Source: Stratiformator vulcanicus (GTDB lineage Bacteria; Planctomycetota; Planctomycetia; Planctomycetales; Planctomycetaceae). Taken from it: DNA of 39,041 nt. Shown in pieces: positions 17,131-26,700 of this stretch. A program made the position numbers and the translations under genes. Location of the stretch: the NCBI RefSeq assembly GCF_007744515.1, contig NZ_CP036268.1, positions 464,091 to 503,131 on the forward strand, read 5' to 3'. A model generated the notes under the pieces. That model ran no database searches, had not been told where the DNA came from, and saw only the letters and a program-made list of their open reading frames with translations. Positions within the stretch are counted from its first letter, which is position 1. Every line of letters begins with the position of its first letter.

Positions 17131-17162
17131 AGGCTCCCGGTTCTCCGGGAGCCTCTTTTTTT
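17131..17162 (+). terminator. Rho-independent terminator
   Basis: A perfect 10-bp stem, AGGCTCCCGG (17131-17140) with CCGGGAGCCT (17145-17154), has loop TTCT and is followed by CTTTTTTT. It ends the PDZ protein transcript. Confidence 0.92.
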
Positions 17163-17299
17163 GAATCGTCAACGACGAATACAACAGGTTTCGTCAGAAA
17201 AACGATGCCCATCTCGCTTACTGCTTGTAAGAGTCGGCGGTAGTCGCGGTGACTGCCGCCGAATCTCGCGGAGAATTCCAACTTAGCGAGGTGAGGAAC

Positions 17300-17853
17300 A
17301 TGGCGATGAAAAAGGTTCGGTACTTCGGATTGGCTGTTGTGGCATGTGCTTTATTGTACCTCGCGGGGGCAGCCGCCGCGCGGCAGATGCCGACGGACGC
17401 AGTCGAAAGCAGTCCGCCTTTCACTCAGCAAGAGCTGGCTGTCGACTTAGAGTCGATCGAGCGCGCCGCGTGCATTTCGATACGCGCTGCAGCGATTGCC
17501 ACGCCTTGGAAAAGGACGTCGTGTTCGCCGGCCCGAGTCTCTTCGGGCTCCGTGCTCGGATGAGCCTGGCCGAAATCAAAACCGCGATTTCGCGGCCGAA
17601 TGAGACAATCGCGACGGGATTTGAGGATGGGACATTGGTGCTCGTCGACGGCCGATTAATCTCCGGCAACATTACAGTCGAGGAAGACCACTACTTATAC
17701 AGTTCGGCCGACAAAAATGAGTCCTTCACCAAGGTGGAAGTCGAGGTCTACTCGCCAGCGATTTCCGGAATGCCTGAGGGGCTGCTCGAAGACCTCGGGA
17801 AACACGAGATCGACGACCTGCATTATTTTCTGGTGAACCTGAAGGGCGAGTAA
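17300..17853 (+). pseudogene. CxxCH heme-binding-type protein, frameshifted paralogue
   Basis: Translation starts at 17300 behind GAGGTGAGG and gives a signal peptide or anchor (MAMKKVRYFGLAVVACALLY) in one frame up to about ESIERA. The rest of the protein is in another frame from about 17465: RVHFDTRCSDCHALEKD with the CSDCH heme motif, GPSLFGLRARM, GTLVLVDGRLISGNI and MPEGLLEDLG. The change of frame lies between about 17460 and 17475, in a GC-rich run. The downstream part matches the intact minus-strand paralogue at 2111-2773 in order and motif. Either the gene is dead or the frame is corrected by slippage or a sequencing error. The next gene starts 35 bases later. Confidence 0.75.
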
Positions 17854-17888
17854 CCCTGAGAAATTTTGCGTCCCCTTAGAACTGCAAA

Positions 17889-18461
17889 ATGTCGATGACC
17901 AGCGGCTCGATCTACGACGCCTTCGACGAACAGGCGATGAACGTCATGCGGGTCGCCGTACAGCTCGCTATGCCTCCGACCGTCAAGGTCACCGACTGGT
18001 TAATGGCCGTTGCCCGTTGCGGGATCGTCGTTCTAGACGAGATTCCTTCTGCCGAACCGGCAGGTCGAAGAATCAACGGCCATCGACCAGCGGCGGTGAC
18101 TTCGCTGGAGCCCGATCTTGAGCGACTCTTCGCAAGGGCCGCGTCGCCTGAGGGAACCGGTCCGATTTCGGTGGTGCAGGTTCTCTCCATCATTGGCAAC
18201 GATAGGGAAAGAAACTCGGCCGCAAAAAGGGAGACGGGTTGCCCCCGAGTTCCGAACCCGCGTGGAGACGGCGCGCTCAAGGTCGATTCAACGGTACCTG
18301 CCGCCGACTATCGCGATGACATGGACGAAATCCTAGCAACTTGGATCGCGGCATACGATTCCAAAGACGAAGTGCAGCTGGGGGAACTTCGAACACGAGC
18401 CCAGCAGCTTGCACTCGAATTCGCTCGTCATCATTCCGTTGAATCCCAGCCTGCATCATGA
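17889..18461 (+). CDS. Protein with possible Clp-N-like N-terminal repeat (190 aa)
   Basis: The N-terminal 45 residues (FDEQAMNVMRVAVQLAMPPT, then VKVTDWLMAVARCG) resemble the helical Clp N-domain repeat that begins 'ft..a..vl..A...A'. Later, LERLFARAASPEGTGPISVV could be a second, weaker unit. These domains bind substrates or adaptors of ClpA/ClpC. A stand-alone protein of this size could be an adaptor, but the match is by pattern only. The C-terminal 58 residues are acidic helices (DYRDDMDEILATWIAAYDSK), and this segment exists a second time, inverted, at 1763-1976. A second ATG lies two codons in; neither start has a strong ribosome binding site. Confidence 0.55.
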   Translation: MSMTSGSIYDAFDEQAMNVMRVAVQLAMPPTVKVTDWLMAVARCGIVVLDEIPSAEPAGRRINGHRPAAVTSLEPDLERLFARAASPEGTGPISVVQVLSIIGNDRERNSAAKRETGCPRVPNPRGDGALKVDSTVPAADYRDDMDEILATWIAAYDSKDEVQLGELRTRAQQLALEFARHHSVESQPAS

Positions 18462-18500
18462 ACGACCTGATCGTCGCAATCAGGCTTTCTTATTAACCTT
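18287..18500 (+). repeat. 214-bp inverted repeat partner of 1763-1976
   Basis: This covers the last 58 codons of the 190-residue gene, its stop codon and the following hairpin. It differs from the reverse complement of 1763-1976 at 8 positions. It is probably the source copy because it is joined to an intact gene. Confidence 0.9.
18466..18492 (+). terminator. Probable terminator hairpin
   Basis: CCTGAT (18466-18471) pairs with ATCAGG (18479-18484) around a 7-base loop, followed by CTTTCTTA. The stem is short, and it is also carried in the inverted repeat copy. Confidence 0.55.
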
Positions 18501-18905
18501 TATTCGCGGCCTGCAAACCTGAGGCTTTCTTACTCCCTGCTCGCAATGGTTGCAGCCTCAAGCTGCGTAAGACTGCAAGTCTAATCGCGATTGGGTAGAA
18601 CGGCACCAGCTCGCAGCCCTGAAAGCATCGCCAGAACTCAATAGCCACGATTTTTTTCCGAGTAAGCATCTTCGTTTAGAAATTTCGCGAGCTGCCGCTT
18701 ATTCCTTCTGAACCGGATCGTTTTCCTTTCAGCAGCAGGACGCTTTCGACCGCGCGATCGACCATTTGCTGCCAAACCTAACTTGCGAAGTTTGGCAGCC
18801 GTGGATTCTTACCTACGGTTGCATGCTATCGCTTTCAAGAGACAGCTCGGCGTTACCTGTCGCCAGTATCGATCCCAAATGCCGGGCGACCGAATCCAGC
18901 AAACT
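18501..18905. other. Gene-free stretch
   Basis: About 400 bases with no supported gene. The open frame from 18783 continues into the decayed gene that follows, but its first 41 codons match nothing. No tRNA, repeat or strong hairpin is seen here. Confidence 0.4.
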
Positions 18906-19588
18906 ATGTTCGACTTAAAATCAGATTGGAGAAATCCAACGGATCCTTTTCTTTCACGAGTCACATTGACCGGGGCTTATGAAAACGTGTTAATCGACGA
19001 GGTCATTCAACTGTTGGACAAATTCCATTTTGACGAGTTCGGAATCTTAATGTTTACCGCCCGATGTCATCGCTGCAAGCGGATCGATTGGTTGTCAAGA
19101 ATTACTCACCATCGGAACCTGACCGAGACACTGCGATAGCCCACGACTTTCGGACAGGGGGGCCGGGATGGGACATCATCGGTCGCGTGCAGTTCAACAT
19201 TTGTCGTCACATTTCTAAAATAGACCGGGAGCACTTTGCGAACTCGGCAAAAAAAGATGCAAGACCGCGAGTCTTTCTGCAGCTTGACAGCTTCAACCGC
19301 GAGTTTTCATCGCAGATGCTTAACGCGGACGTGAATTCGTCAACGCTTTTCGACTTGAGCGGAGGCAAAGGTCAGCTTCCCCGCAATGGCTGGCCGGCGG
19401 CCACGAACGGTAAATGTGGATACGCCGGCGGGCTCACTCCCTCAAACTTGACCGAGCAGCTCTGGTCAATTTCGCGGGACGCGCATACGGCAAAATCAGT
19501 CTTGGTCGACGCGAAACCCCCTTTTCGACCCTGGTACTTTCTTAATGCCCACCAATACTTTGCGAAAGCAGACCCCTGGGTGCGATAG
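18906..19588 (+). pseudogene. Decayed TIM-barrel gene, phosphoribosylanthranilate-isomerase-like
   Basis: Two overlapping frames together give one protein-like order. The first holds SRVTLTGAYENVLIDEV and FDEFGILMFTARC, a strand-helix-strand unit; it ends at 19139. The second takes over around 19064-19180 with GRVQFNICRH, RPRVFLQLDS, FDLSGGKGQLPRNGWP, CGYAGGLTPSNLTEQL and a final AKSVLVDAKPPFR. A D-x-S-G-G-x-G loop followed by a YAGGLTPSN loop is what the phosphate-binding end of TrpF-type (beta/alpha)8 barrels looks like. The frame change and the ragged N-terminus make this a pseudogene. The assignment to TrpF-like barrels is by motif only. Confidence 0.45.
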
Positions 19589-19654
19589 AAGCGTTTATAT
19601 CCTGAATGTTTGCGGCATCTCTCGAACCCTGTTCTGCGGGAATTGATCGCAATA

Positions 19655-19677
19655 GCGAACGTCGATTTGACGTTCGC
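19655..19677. terminator. Perfect hairpin downstream of the defence operon
   Basis: GCGAACGTC (19655-19663) pairs with GACGTTCGC (19669-19677) around GATTT. It lies 130 bases after the end of the DUF499 gene and 67 bases after the decayed barrel gene, so it separates two convergent units. No T-run follows on either strand, so it may act through Rho or as a stabilising 3' structure. Confidence 0.45.
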
Positions 19678-19808
19678 AGGTAACCTGCCACCCGAGATGG
19701 CGCCAGCCTTGTGGGCAAGTCATCAATGTTGGGTTAGTGCCCCAGCGAGTGCATTCTGCCCTTCTTCGTATTCATTTCTCGGTCTCCTTACCTCCCTCGC
19801 TGTGACCT

Positions 19809-22760
19809 TCAACCCAACACCACGTCGTCATTTAATCCTAGTTCCTTCAGGCCCGATCTCGCCTCTTCCGCCTTAGATTGGCCTTGTTCCCCATCACAAG
19901 GGACCTCAAACGATACCTTTAGTTTCAAGCCATCAATGGAAGCGAAGCGACTCAGCACCTTCGTGTAGAAGTTCATCCATTTCTGCGGTGGCACGGTTCC
20001 AGTCCAGCGAACCGCTTTATTTCTTGACCGCTCATTATCTAAACGATTTCCTTCGCCATCGCCTTCATGAGTCGTCATGACGCGGACCTCAGCGACGGTT
20101 TCAAGCCCTTCGGCCGTGGCTTTGACGGTGAAAAGACCGCCAGTGGTATCGCTGCCCGAATTGTAGAGTCCCTCATCAGTGACTTCCCCACTGGAGGCTA
20201 ACCACTCGACCGCATTGATCGAAAACGGCTCGCCGTACTGATCCACTCCCGAGCAAGAAAATGATACCTGCTCACCGGGCTGAAGCGTGACTTCGGCCGG
20301 GCGTATCGCAATGTGGTCCAACCGAGGTGGTTCGCGGAGCTTCTGGGCATCCTCCGCTTTAAGAATGAAAACATCGTCCGCTAATTCGATATCGCCTTCA
20401 ACGAGACTTTCATTGAAATGCAATAGTTTAAATTGTCCACTGCTCTGCTTGACTGCGTACCCAAACGTCCCTTGACTGACTCCATCGGCGATCGTCCGCT
20501 TGATCGTGTCGGCATTAAGCAGCCGTGGAAGCTGTGGAGATGAGAAAAACGCATCGCGAACTCCCTTCGTAGACCATTCCGTCAATGCCGGCGGCCAATA
20601 TTTGAGAAGCTTATTTGGCCCTACCCCAGAAGTTATCTCGTCAGTCCGGCTCAGTTCATTGACATACAACTCGATAAGACCTCCAGCCATGCTCGACGTG
20701 ATCTGGCCCAAGTCGATCTGACGCAGCTTATTGTCTTTACCGAGCAAGTACAGATAGCGGTATGTTCGCCAGATAGCCTCTTTCAAATCAGACTTTGCCC
20801 GACCAAGATTGCGTTTCAGCAGGCGACCTTGCCCCTCGTCCAACTGTTTTCGGGTATCGGTGTCGTCTTCAATCGCTTCCCAGGCAAGCACGTCTCGGGC
20901 GGCATCATGGATCGCATCGGCTGAATCTGGAACGGCGAACATGAGCGCGGACTTGTAAGTCCGCCCGGACGTACCACACTCTCGGACGATCGTTTCAAGT
21001 AGTTTTTCAGTAGATCGTTCGCCAATGGGGAAATCCAGTCCCATCACCGCCAGCGTCAGTACCGGACGGTTCGGCACGTCATTGCTGCGTTCAGGAAAGA
21101 ATCGACGATCGAGAGCTTTCGTCCCCTTATTAAACAGTTCCTGAGTATCCCGTTTGATCCGCTCGTTGATCTCTTTAGCCTGTACGGCCCCGCGGCGGGT
21201 CACAAGAATCTGGTTCAGGTTCGGAGTCAGCCCGAAACGGTAGTGATTCTTGTCCCAATTTAGGTAGTAGCAATTACCCACCAAGCCTTCCAAAACATTT
21301 TCAATGTCGACCATATTAAGGTCGGGTGTGCCAACCGCTGCCCGGATTTCAGGAAGTGTCGCGACTGCCTTCGATTGGCTCATGCCGCCGTTCGACTCAA
21401 AGAAGATCGCGGATGCGACCTTCCGGTGCAGATTGGACTTCTTGATAACATCAGACGCTTCACGATCCAGACGGACCGCATGGGCGTCTTTCTTGCCGGC
21501 AATGTCTGTGGTCAGCGGCACTTCCAACTCGTTTGAGCCGAGTTGCTCGAACATTGCCGAACGAAAAATCATCTCTTCCAGTGGTGCGGAGCCGAGTGTA
21601 ATCAGCGGTTCGCGCATCGCCTTACGATGTTCATCCTGATAAGCATGAGCGACCCACAACGCGAGCAAACGCAGGATTCCCCGAGTCCGCTGAAAACGCG
21701 GGAGGCTCTGCCATTTCCGCTCAAAGACCGACAGCACTGAGGGATGAAAAGGATAGCAGGTCTTAAATAATTCGTGCGCCGATTCGGGATTAATTCCACT
21801 CAACTCTTGCGCATGATCAACTGCCCAGTCGGCGTACGCCGTCGCGACCTTCTTCGCTTCCGCATCAACGAGGTCCCACTCGAACAGCCTGCGGCGAATG
21901 ATCTCGGCGATCTCTGAATCGGCCGACATCATAATCGCCTTGCCCAGTCGATCGAGCAGCTTCTTAAGCGACTGGTAATCCCGCACGTCCTCCGGTGACA
22001 TCTCGAGGTCTTCGGACGCCGGGATCGACACACAAACAACGACGTTGTTGTGAGCGCGGGCTTCTTCACACAGGCTTTGCAGGAAGACGAAGAATTGGTC
22101 CCGCATCTCCAGCTTACGCGCCCGGCTGATGTAGTTCATCAACTCGTCGATTAGGATGAGTGCTGGCTCATGACCCAGTATTTGTTGCAGCACATCTCCG
22201 CCGGGGGCAATCCCTTTCGCATCGTGTTCTGCGACCAGATCAAACCCTGCCTGACCCCGCAGTTGCCAAGCGATCTCGCCCCACGGAGTTTTGCGAACCG
22301 GTTCACCATCACCCCCTCGCCCCTGAATGGCGTCGAACTCCGTGCCCACAAAGACCGCCACCCGGGCCTGCGGCACATGCGGAATCTGTGCCCTGGCTAG
22401 AATCCGATCCACGCCCTTATAAGATTTTGCTTTCTCTCCACAGGTCGCCAGATGCCAAAGCGTCGTCAGCGAGTGGGTTTTCCCACCGCCGAACTGGGTG
22501 GCCATGTTGAACACAGCCGATGTTTCAACTTGAACACCGGATAATCGACGCACAACCTGCGAAGCCAAGTCCAGCAGGCTGCCGGTCAAAAACGTCCGTT
22601 CAAAGAACCGGGCGGGATCAAGGTAGTCTGGCGAGACATTGTCCCGCTGCTGCCGAATATGATCCAGATGCACTGCAAATTCAGAGGCGTCCATCGGCCG
22701 ATTCTCCCGCAAATCTTCGCGGGGAGTGACCACTTGATACCAAGGTTTTAGTTTTGTCAT
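19809..22760 (-). CDS. DUF499-family ATPase of a helicase-methylase-ATPase defence operon (983 aa)
   Basis: A large AAA+/STAND-like ATPase of the DUF499 family. The N-terminal KPWYQVVTPREDL opens the family pattern. Residues 86-97 (NMATQFGGGKTH) are the Walker A loop with the GGGKTH signature, and LILIDELMNYI (201-211) is Walker B. Further helical segments continue to about 820. Residues about 827-900 then form an immunoglobulin-like, bacterial Big-type beta domain (PAEVTLQPGEQVSFSCSGVD ... YNSGSDTTGGLFTVKATAEG), unusual for a cytoplasmic ATPase. DUF499 proteins occur with DUF1156 methylases and SNF2 helicases in phage-defence loci, where the ATPase is thought to power assembly or DNA handling. 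It is the last gene of the operon, 10 bases after the ART-like gene. The start is ATG. Confidence 0.85.
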   Translation of the reverse strand: MTKLKPWYQVVTPREDLRENRPMDASEFAVHLDHIRQQRDNVSPDYLDPARFFERTFLTGSLLDLASQVVRRLSGVQVETSAVFNMATQFGGGKTHSLTTLWHLATCGEKAKSYKGVDRILARAQIPHVPQARVAVFVGTEFDAIQGRGGDGEPVRKTPWGEIAWQLRGQAGFDLVAEHDAKGIAPGGDVLQQILGHEPALILIDELMNYISRARKLEMRDQFFVFLQSLCEEARAHNNVVVCVSIPASEDLEMSPEDVRDYQSLKKLLDRLGKAIMMSADSEIAEIIRRRLFEWDLVDAEAKKVATAYADWAVDHAQELSGINPESAHELFKTCYPFHPSVLSVFERKWQSLPRFQRTRGILRLLALWVAHAYQDEHRKAMREPLITLGSAPLEEMIFRSAMFEQLGSNELEVPLTTDIAGKKDAHAVRLDREASDVIKKSNLHRKVASAIFFESNGGMSQSKAVATLPEIRAAVGTPDLNMVDIENVLEGLVGNCYYLNWDKNHYRFGLTPNLNQILVTRRGAVQAKEINERIKRDTQELFNKGTKALDRRFFPERSNDVPNRPVLTLAVMGLDFPIGERSTEKLLETIVRECGTSGRTYKSALMFAVPDSADAIHDAARDVLAWEAIEDDTDTRKQLDEGQGRLLKRNLGRAKSDLKEAIWRTYRYLYLLGKDNKLRQIDLGQITSSMAGGLIELYVNELSRTDEITSGVGPNKLLKYWPPALTEWSTKGVRDAFFSSPQLPRLLNADTIKRTIADGVSQGTFGYAVKQSSGQFKLLHFNESLVEGDIELADDVFILKAEDAQKLREPPRLDHIAIRPAEVTLQPGEQVSFSCSGVDQYGEPFSINAVEWLASSGEVTDEGLYNSGSDTTGGLFTVKATAEGLETVAEVRVMTTHEGDGEGNRLDNERSRNKAVRWTGTVPPQKWMNFYTKVLSRFASIDGLKLKVSFEVPCDGEQGQSKAEEARSGLKELGLNDDVVLG

Positions 22761-22770
22761 CGATATGCTT

Positions 22771-23769
22771 TTACCTTCTTGGATGCTGTCGCACGTATTC
22801 GGCTAAACCTGGCGTACCGCTTTCACGTGCGATCTCTTCTGATTCATCAACACCGCACGTCAGATCGAGCATCTTGGGACTTCGATGAGCAATAGCTCTC
22901 TGAGGTGCGGATAGCGGATAGGCCTGTCCCTTTGCTTCGGCCTCAGCCAAGACCGAAAGCAATCCGTTCGGATCTTCCTCACGCCAACGATTCTTCTGAA
23001 TGAGTTCGGTATCGTTCCCAGAATGGAGACTCTCTCCTTCAGCGATGACACGAACTTTCCCGACGATCTTGTTGCGTGCTAAAGGTGAATAACAGCGAAG
23101 TCCCATTGCACTAGAGAGCCGAAGAAAAGGGATGTCTTCTTGCGAAAACCTGACTGCGTAAACGACTCCGTACTCATGCTGTTGTGCAAGTGCATCGCAC
23201 CGCTCGCGCAACGGTCTCAATCGGTCGACTTGTTTTTGCAACCACCTCAGATTTACACGAACGACTCGATTGGGAACTGCAACAGAGGCCACAAGGGAGA
23301 TAGCTTCACGCCGTTGTGATTGATAGTGGTCCTCTCGAACCATCTCCTCTTTCAGGTACCGTTCGAGATCGCGAGTTGCATAACGGATCGCGCGGGCTGA
23401 TTCGCCACCCGCGAAGTCGCGCTGTGCATAAATCAGTGAGCGAAGGCTGTACTCGCGGAAATACATAGGCTTGAAGTCTTCGCCTTGGAAATCGCCTGAA
23501 AGTGAGAATGAATCAAGGACGACGTATCCACTAGAATGAACGCCGCACCAGTTCATCGAACGGAACACGGAGACAACGTCGACGATGTCTTCTACGGAAA
23601 AGAGATTTGGCGACCAACGGAGGCCTTCCGCGTCGATTTTGGCTTCATTCGATGACGATGTCGCGTGGTACTGAACCCATGAGTCTTGATCAATCTCAGC
23701 GGGAAACAGCGCATCACTTTCCCGGAGCTCGTCACCACTCAACGTCCGGATGTCTGCGAATCCAGTCAC
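22771..23769 (-). CDS. Operon protein with possible ADP-ribosyltransferase-like fold (332 aa)
   Basis: It starts with GTG at 23769, overlapping the methylase stop by four bases (GTGA), and ends 10 bases before the ATPase gene, so it is an integral part of the operon. Near the N-terminus WVQYHATSSSNEAKIDAEGL (residues 32-51) resembles the 'YHgTs..na..I..eGl' opening of ADP-ribosyltransferase-like proteins. Later, YVVLDSFSLSGDF and YGVVYAVRFSQEDIPFLRL followed by MGLRCYSPLARNKIVGKVRV look like the core strands and a closing IvGkV segment. The helical middle (residues 110-200) is charged. A catalytic Glu cannot be assigned with confidence. It could be a toxin-like effector modifying DNA, RNA or protein, or only a structural relative. 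I know of no standard defence component that matches it. Confidence 0.55.
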   Translation of the reverse strand: MTGFADIRTLSGDELRESDALFPAEIDQDSWVQYHATSSSNEAKIDAEGLRWSPNLFSVEDIVDVVSVFRSMNWCGVHSSGYVVLDSFSLSGDFQGEDFKPMYFREYSLRSLIYAQRDFAGGESARAIRYATRDLERYLKEEMVREDHYQSQRREAISLVASVAVPNRVVRVNLRWLQKQVDRLRPLRERCDALAQQHEYGVVYAVRFSQEDIPFLRLSSAMGLRCYSPLARNKIVGKVRVIAEGESLHSGNDTELIQKNRWREEDPNGLLSVLAEAEAKGQAYPLSAPQRAIAHRSPKMLDLTCGVDESEEIARESGTPGLAEYVRQHPRR

Positions 23770-26700
23770 AGCCCCAACCCCTTCTTCCGTGCCAGTACCC
23801 CATCCACCCAGCGTTTTTCGTCCGTTTCTTTCGGGTACAGGGCGGAGAGGGATTGGGCGAGTTTCCAGAAGCGGGCTTCGTTGCCGGCGCCGTCGTCGAC
23901 TAAGAATCGTTTCAAAGCTTCGCCGCGGCCGGAGGCGAACAGGATCATCGATTGATGCACGCGGTCGAGGACGGTTTCGCCGGCCTGCGGCTTCAACTCC
24001 CCGGCGATCGTCTCTTCCGCCTCGCTTTCAATTTCGTCGAGCGTTTTAAACAGGTCGAGTTGTTTCGCCTTTGCCTTCTTTCTGCCGCGGGTCGTAGCGG
24101 TCGCTTCGTCTTTGCCGAACAGGTGGCGGGTGCGTTCGCTGACGGGGAGCAGGCGGGCCTTATCGCCCTTAACCTCCACGATCGACTCGTTCTTTTCGAG
24201 GTGGATGCCCAAGCCCTGAGCAATCTTACGGGCGGCATCGAATTCCAGCGAGTACCCGGTACTCGCGACTGTTTTTTCCGCAGGCACCGGGTCGCCGTCG
24301 GTATCTTCGTCGGCAAGCCCGGGGACGATGGTGGCGCTCTCTCCGGCGGCCTTGCCCGTCCCGCCGCCCAGCGTCCACAGCCACATCGCGGTCAGGCGGG
24401 CGTCAGGTTCCAGGCCGGCTGCGTCGGCGTCTTTAAAGATCATCGACAGCGCTTCGGTCGAAACGGTCGCCCAGACCTGCTCCAGATATTCCCGCAACGG
24501 CACCGCTTCACCGCTCGCCTTTTCGACCCTACTGTAGCGACTGAAGATTTCCAGCGCCGGCCCCAGGCAGGCGAAGATCGCATCGGCTCCGACAACCCCT
24601 TCGGCGGCAAGGCGTGGCATCCACTCGTGAATGCGTTTGGGAAGTTCGGAAAGAACGTCCCGCCATTCGCCGGTTTCGTTGCGAAGGGTTCCGTCTTGAT
24701 CTTCGCGAGGGCGGATGATGAGGTGGACGGACGAAGCGAGCACTGAGCGTCCCTGGGCAATTACTCGGCTCGCCATCTCCGTATCAATTGGCCAAGAGCC
24801 AGTGATCGTCCAACCCGCCTCCACCATTGCCTGGAGTTGTGATTCCCAACCAGCAGTCGAGGTGTGAGCAAAAACGACAACACCGATCCCGGCAGGTTGT
24901 ACAATTCGTCGCGAGTCCGACATGGCCCGAGTCATCATTTCCTCGTAGAAGGCATTGTTTTTGCCTTCTGTGGCAAACTCATGACCCGGTGACTGCACGA
25001 TGATTTCGTCATCTTTGTCGATTAAAGGAGTTTTAAACAGGTCTGGGTGCGAGGCTGACAATATGCGTTTAAACCAAACGTAAAAGAAGTCAGCCAAGTC
25101 CGCATACTGAACCGAATAGTAATACGGGGGATCGGTCACCAAAGCATTGACACTATCGCTCGGCAATGGATGCGAGACTGCAGAAGCAAGCTGAACGGTC
25201 CCCGCGGCCCAATCGTGCCCAATTGACTCTAGCACGTGGTCCGTTCGCGACACCTGAATACTCCACGCCCCGCTGGAGTCTCCAATCGGAATACCCTCTG
25301 CAAAATCCCAAACCATCCCGATCGCTTGCTTACCAAAGAGATGACGCGGACATTGGGCAATTGGTTCCCACGCGCAAAGGCTGTTGGTTAAGTCAGCCTG
25401 TTTGCCGAATGCCAATGTGAGGCAAGACGCAACGGCTGAAGCTAACGTCACGTCAGACTTTAATTCAGTCGACGTTTCGCCGACCCTGCGGATGGAACGA
25501 GCAAGCAAAGCGAGCGCGACGGATTGGCGTGGAGTGAAGTAGTGCCTCCATTTGGTCATCCCGTAAATTGGTCCGCGATTCACAAATGAGTGATAGTTCG
25601 TCGTCGATTCAGTCGGCACTTCCTCTGGCTCAATTTGCAATTCTAGATATTTTTTCGCTTTGTCGATTGCATCAATATCGTGTGAATCTGGCATACGATA
25701 TTGACGGCCAGTCGTGCCCTCACGTTTGACGACAACGCACAACAGACGCGCGTCATCGCCACCGCCGAATCGTGACTTGAGCTGTTGCTTCACACTATTC
25801 AGCGGAGTTGTGAAACCAGTCACAGGACATGTTGCAGATCCCCTTGCGACAATACCATCCCGGACCTCAGATGCCTTGCTAGGTTCGAAGATTTCCAATC
25901 GGGGCCGTCGGACTATCAGGTGTTTTCCGTCGGAGGTGTCTACGTTAACAACGTCGGTGATGACATTACCTTGTTTGTTGGTCGCGAATCGCATTGCAAC
26001 TTTGCGATTTGCCTTCTTGCACAACCACATCGACCGGATCAACGGAACTTCAACCGGCTCGTCAACTTGTCCAGGCGCTTCCGACAAAATCGTTCGAGCC
26101 CATAGGTACGCGATCGGCGTCGCCCCATCGGGGTCCTTCGGATAAAACTCAGCGAGTTCCTTCTCCGCTTCTGCCTTCACCCACTGACCCCACTTGCGGA
26201 CTTCGTCCGCGAGTTTTTGGCCGTACTTGGGGATGTATTCCAGCACGACTTTATTGAGCAGCACGGCCACAGGGTTGAGGTCGCTGGCAAACGCATCGGC
26301 TCCGACCCGCAAAGCCTCCAGTGGGATCGAACCGCCTCCGGCAAACGGATCAACCACGAGCGGTCGCGTGCCCGGCACGCCTCCCAAGGCTTCGTGAGCG
26401 GCCTGCGTAAGGGCCCGGCTCGTCTCCAGATAGGCCGGGACGGTGCTGTTGTCCCAGTTGGCGAAGTCGGCAATGAAATCGAGCAGCGCCCCGCGGAGCA
26501 CCTGCTGGTGAGCCGGGTCGTTCGAATCGAGCGGCAGCCCGTTCTTCTCCGATTGAATTAAACCCTCCCAGCGCCCACGACTCTCCGGCGAGGACGTCTT
26601 ATTTAATTGATGTCCTTCTTCATTAATTCCTGCGGGAAACATGCGATGCGCAAATGCCATCAACTGCGTGGCCGCCGCTTCCCGAAACGCGGGGGGACAA

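Noticed and set aside
23952-24746. A 264-residue plus-strand open frame
   Set aside because: It is the complement of the DUF1156 methylase C-terminal region, a GC-skew shadow with low-complexity composition.
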